Shown here: positions 12,940 to 14,543 of the stretch, in pieces
How the letters are laid out: the number at the start of each line of letters is the position of its first letter
How positions within the stretch are numbered: position 1 is the first letter of the stretch
DNA from: Euryarchaeota archaeon UBA250
GTDB taxonomy: Archaea; Thermoplasmatota; Poseidoniia; Poseidoniales; Thalassarchaeaceae
Assembly: GCA_002504845.1 (NCBI GenBank)
Contig: DATW01000023.1
Location: 1 to 14,543, forward strand
DNA length: 14,543 nt
Direction of reading: 5' to 3'
Notes under the pieces: generated by a model
Told to the model about the DNA's origin: nothing
What the model saw: only the letters and a program-made list of their open reading frames with translations
Databases searched by the model: none
Made by a program: the position numbers and the translations under genes

Positions 12940-14543
12940 ATGAGCACACCTGTTATCGGAATTGATCTAGGAACAACCAACAGCTGCGTAGCAACTCTGG
13001 AAGGAGGCCAGGCCGTTGTAATTCCAAATTCGGAAGGAGCACGAACTACCCCAAGCGTAGTTGCTTTCGCCAAAGATGGCGAGCGCCACATCGGAATTAC
13101 CGCCAAGCGTCAGGCTGTTACCAATGCGAATCGGACTATCTTGTCAGTCAAGCGAGAGATGGGAACTGACTGGTCATCTGAAATCGATGATTCCACATAT
13201 ACGCCTCAAGAAATGTCAGCATTCATTCTACAGAAATTGAAGGCGGATGCAGAGGCATATCTCGGCCAGGAAATCAAGAAAGCCGTGATCACATGTCCCG
13301 CTTATTTTACCGATGCACAGAGGAAGGCGACTAAAGATGCAGGACGCATCGCAGGATTAGAAGTTCTTAGAATAATCAACGAGCCCACTGCAGCGGCACT
13401 TGCATATGGGGTGAATAAAGAAGAAGATCAGACTATTTTAGTATACGATCTCGGGGGAGGAACGTTTGATGTTTCGATTCTTGAAATCTATCAGGTCGAT
13501 GGCCAGCCACAGATAGAAGTCAAGGCGACTTCCGGAGATAACAGGCTTGGTGGAGACGACTTCGACGAGGTCATCATCACATGGCTTGTTGATGAGTACA
13601 AGAAAGATACAGGAATCGATCTATCCACTGATGCACAGGCTATGAGCAGACTTCGTGAAAACGCAGAGAAAGCAAAGATAGAGCTTTCAGGCTCTGGTTC
13701 CGCCCAGGTTAACCTACCATTCATCACAAGTCGTGATGGTCAGCCCGAGCATCTTGACATCACACTATCGAAGTCTAAGTTTGAGGAACTAATCGAGCCA
13801 TTGATCTCAAGGACGCTTTCACCTACACGCCAAGCCATGAAGGATGCAGGAGTATCCAAGGGCAAGGTCGACAAGGTGATTCTGGTAGGTGGCTCTACAC
13901 GTGTACCTGCCGTCCAATCTGCAATCGAGCAAGAGGTTGGCAAGGCTCCCTTCAAGGGTGTAAACCCTGATGAGGCAGTCGCTATGGGAGCGGCTCTTCA
14001 AGCAGGAATAATTGTTGGAGATTCTGGTGTCACCGACGTCCTCCTTCTGGACGTCACGCCCCTTACACTTGGAATCGAGACTCTGGGTGGGGTCATGACC
14101 ACAATGATCGAGCGAAACACCACTATACCAAGCAAGCGATCGGAGACATTCTCCACTGCTGCTGACAATCAGCCTGCTGTTGAGGTCCATGTTCTTCAAG
14201 GAGAGAGACAGTTCGCTAAAGACAATATCACCCTTGGAAAATTCCATCTTACAGGGATTCCCGCTGCACCAAGGGGCATACCACAGATTGAGGTCACATT
14301 CGATATTGATGCGAATGGAATCGTGAATGTTTCAGCGAAAGATCTTGGCACAGGAAAGGAACAAAAAATCACCATAGAGAGCCAAACATCTCTGAGTGAA
14401 GACGAGATTAAATCTAAGATTGCAGAGGCTGAAGAATTTGCCGATGAGGATCGTAAGAGGAAGGCACGAGTTGAACTAAAGAACCAGGCTGAGAGCATAG
14501 TATATCAAACTCGAAAGACTATCGAAGAAGCCGGTGATAAGCT
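12940..14543 (+). CDS. dnaK: Molecular chaperone DnaK (Hsp70), 3' end outside window
   Basis: 534 residues are visible; the reading frame runs off the window end, and about 70-100 residues of the C-terminal lid are missing. ATP-driven chaperone that binds exposed hydrophobic segments with DnaJ and GrpE. Nucleotide-binding domain: IDLGTTNSC (8-16), YFTDAQRKATKDAG (122-135), INEPTAAALAYG (146-157), VYDLGGGTFDVS (168-179), ILVGGSTRVP (314-323). Linker: DVLLLDVTP (366-374). Substrate-binding domain: TLGIETLGG (376-384), ADNQPAVEVHVLQGER (408-423), PRGIPQIEVTFDIDANGIVN (444-463). The region around residues 65-95 lacks the ~25-residue insertion found in E. coli DnaK, so this is the short form shared by Gram-positive bacteria and archaea, and close to Bacillus DnaK in wording. 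Eighteen bases separate it from the hsp20-like gene; a weak GGGGATGAT lies in that gap. grpE and dnaJ may follow outside. Confidence 0.97.
   Translation, partial: MSTPVIGIDLGTTNSCVATLEGGQAVVIPNSEGARTTPSVVAFAKDGERHIGITAKRQAVTNANRTILSVKREMGTDWSSEIDDSTYTPQEMSAFILQKLKADAEAYLGQEIKKAVITCPAYFTDAQRKATKDAGRIAGLEVLRIINEPTAAALAYGVNKEEDQTILVYDLGGGTFDVSILEIYQVDGQPQIEVKATSGDNRLGGDDFDEVIITWLVDEYKKDTGIDLSTDAQAMSRLRENAEKAKIELSGSGSAQVNLPFITSRDGQPEHLDITLSKSKFEELIEPLISRTLSPTRQAMKDAGVSKGKVDKVILVGGSTRVPAVQSAIEQEVGKAPFKGVNPDEAVAMGAALQAGIIVGDSGVTDVLLLDVTPLTLGIETLGGVMTTMIERNTTIPSKRSETFSTAADNQPAVEVHVLQGERQFAKDNITLGKFHLTGIPAAPRGIPQIEVTFDIDANGIVNVSAKDLGTGKEQKITIESQTSLSEDEIKSKIAEAEEFADEDRKRKARVELKNQAESIVYQTRKTIEEAGDK

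Noticed and set aside
13819..14247. 142-codon minus-strand open frame opposite dnaK
   Set aside because: It is antisense to the highly conserved Hsp70 frame.
1..14543. CRISPR array, insertion sequence, attachment site, toxin-antitoxin or defence cluster
   Set aside because: No regularly spaced repeats, transposase or integrase motifs, or recognisable defence proteins were found on either strand.

Overview
The window looks like a piece of a compact archaeal chromosome. A group II chaperonin (thermosome) subunit is the strongest lineage marker. TATA-like boxes lie about 22-30 bases ahead of several starts, with few Shine-Dalgarno sites, which suggests leaderless archaeal transcripts. Many other genes are of bacterial type (ThrRS, DnaK, heptose enzymes, photolyase). 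That mixture, the moderate GC, the free use of AGA/AGG and ATA codons and a photolyase fit a marine planktonic euryarchaeon such as Marine Group II (Poseidoniales) or a relative. This assignment is inference; no rRNA gene is present to settle it.

Layout. 1-1344 (+): the 3' part of an unrecognised membrane-anchored, helix-rich protein with repeated helical hairpins. 1390-1968 (+) and 1955-2929 (-): a sedoheptulose-7-phosphate isomerase (GmhA-like) and a heptose-7-phosphate kinase (HddA-like) meeting tail to tail with a 14-base overlap; together they would perform the first two steps of nucleotide-activated heptose synthesis. 3046-4989 (-): bacterial-type threonyl-tRNA synthetase. 5159-6298 (+): ATP-NAD kinase-family protein. 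6303-7823 (-): cryptochrome/photolyase. 7886-9550 (-): CTP synthase. 9654-10610 (+): short-chain-type L-threonine 3-dehydrogenase, overlapping by 22 bases the 3' end of the thermosome gene (10589-12184, -). From the thermosome's far side a divergent promoter region leads into a small Met-rich protein with an Hsp20/CS-like C-terminal domain (12313-12921, +) and dnaK (12940 to the window end, +), truncated by the window.

How the genes work together. The clearest functional block is the protein-folding locus (thermosome, Hsp20-like protein, DnaK) around a shared 128-base divergent control region. The second is the heptose pair. The rest is housekeeping or metabolism: tRNA charging, CTP supply, NADP supply, light-driven DNA repair and threonine catabolism. 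Non-coding space is very small, and all three convergent gene pairs overlap or are separated by only 4 bases. I found no rRNA, tRNA, CRISPR array, insertion sequence, toxin-antitoxin or defence module. I see no clear candidate for a wholly new multi-gene system; the least understood items are the hairpin-repeat membrane protein and the Met-rich Hsp20-like protein beside dnaK. No stretch of 300 bases lacks a gene.
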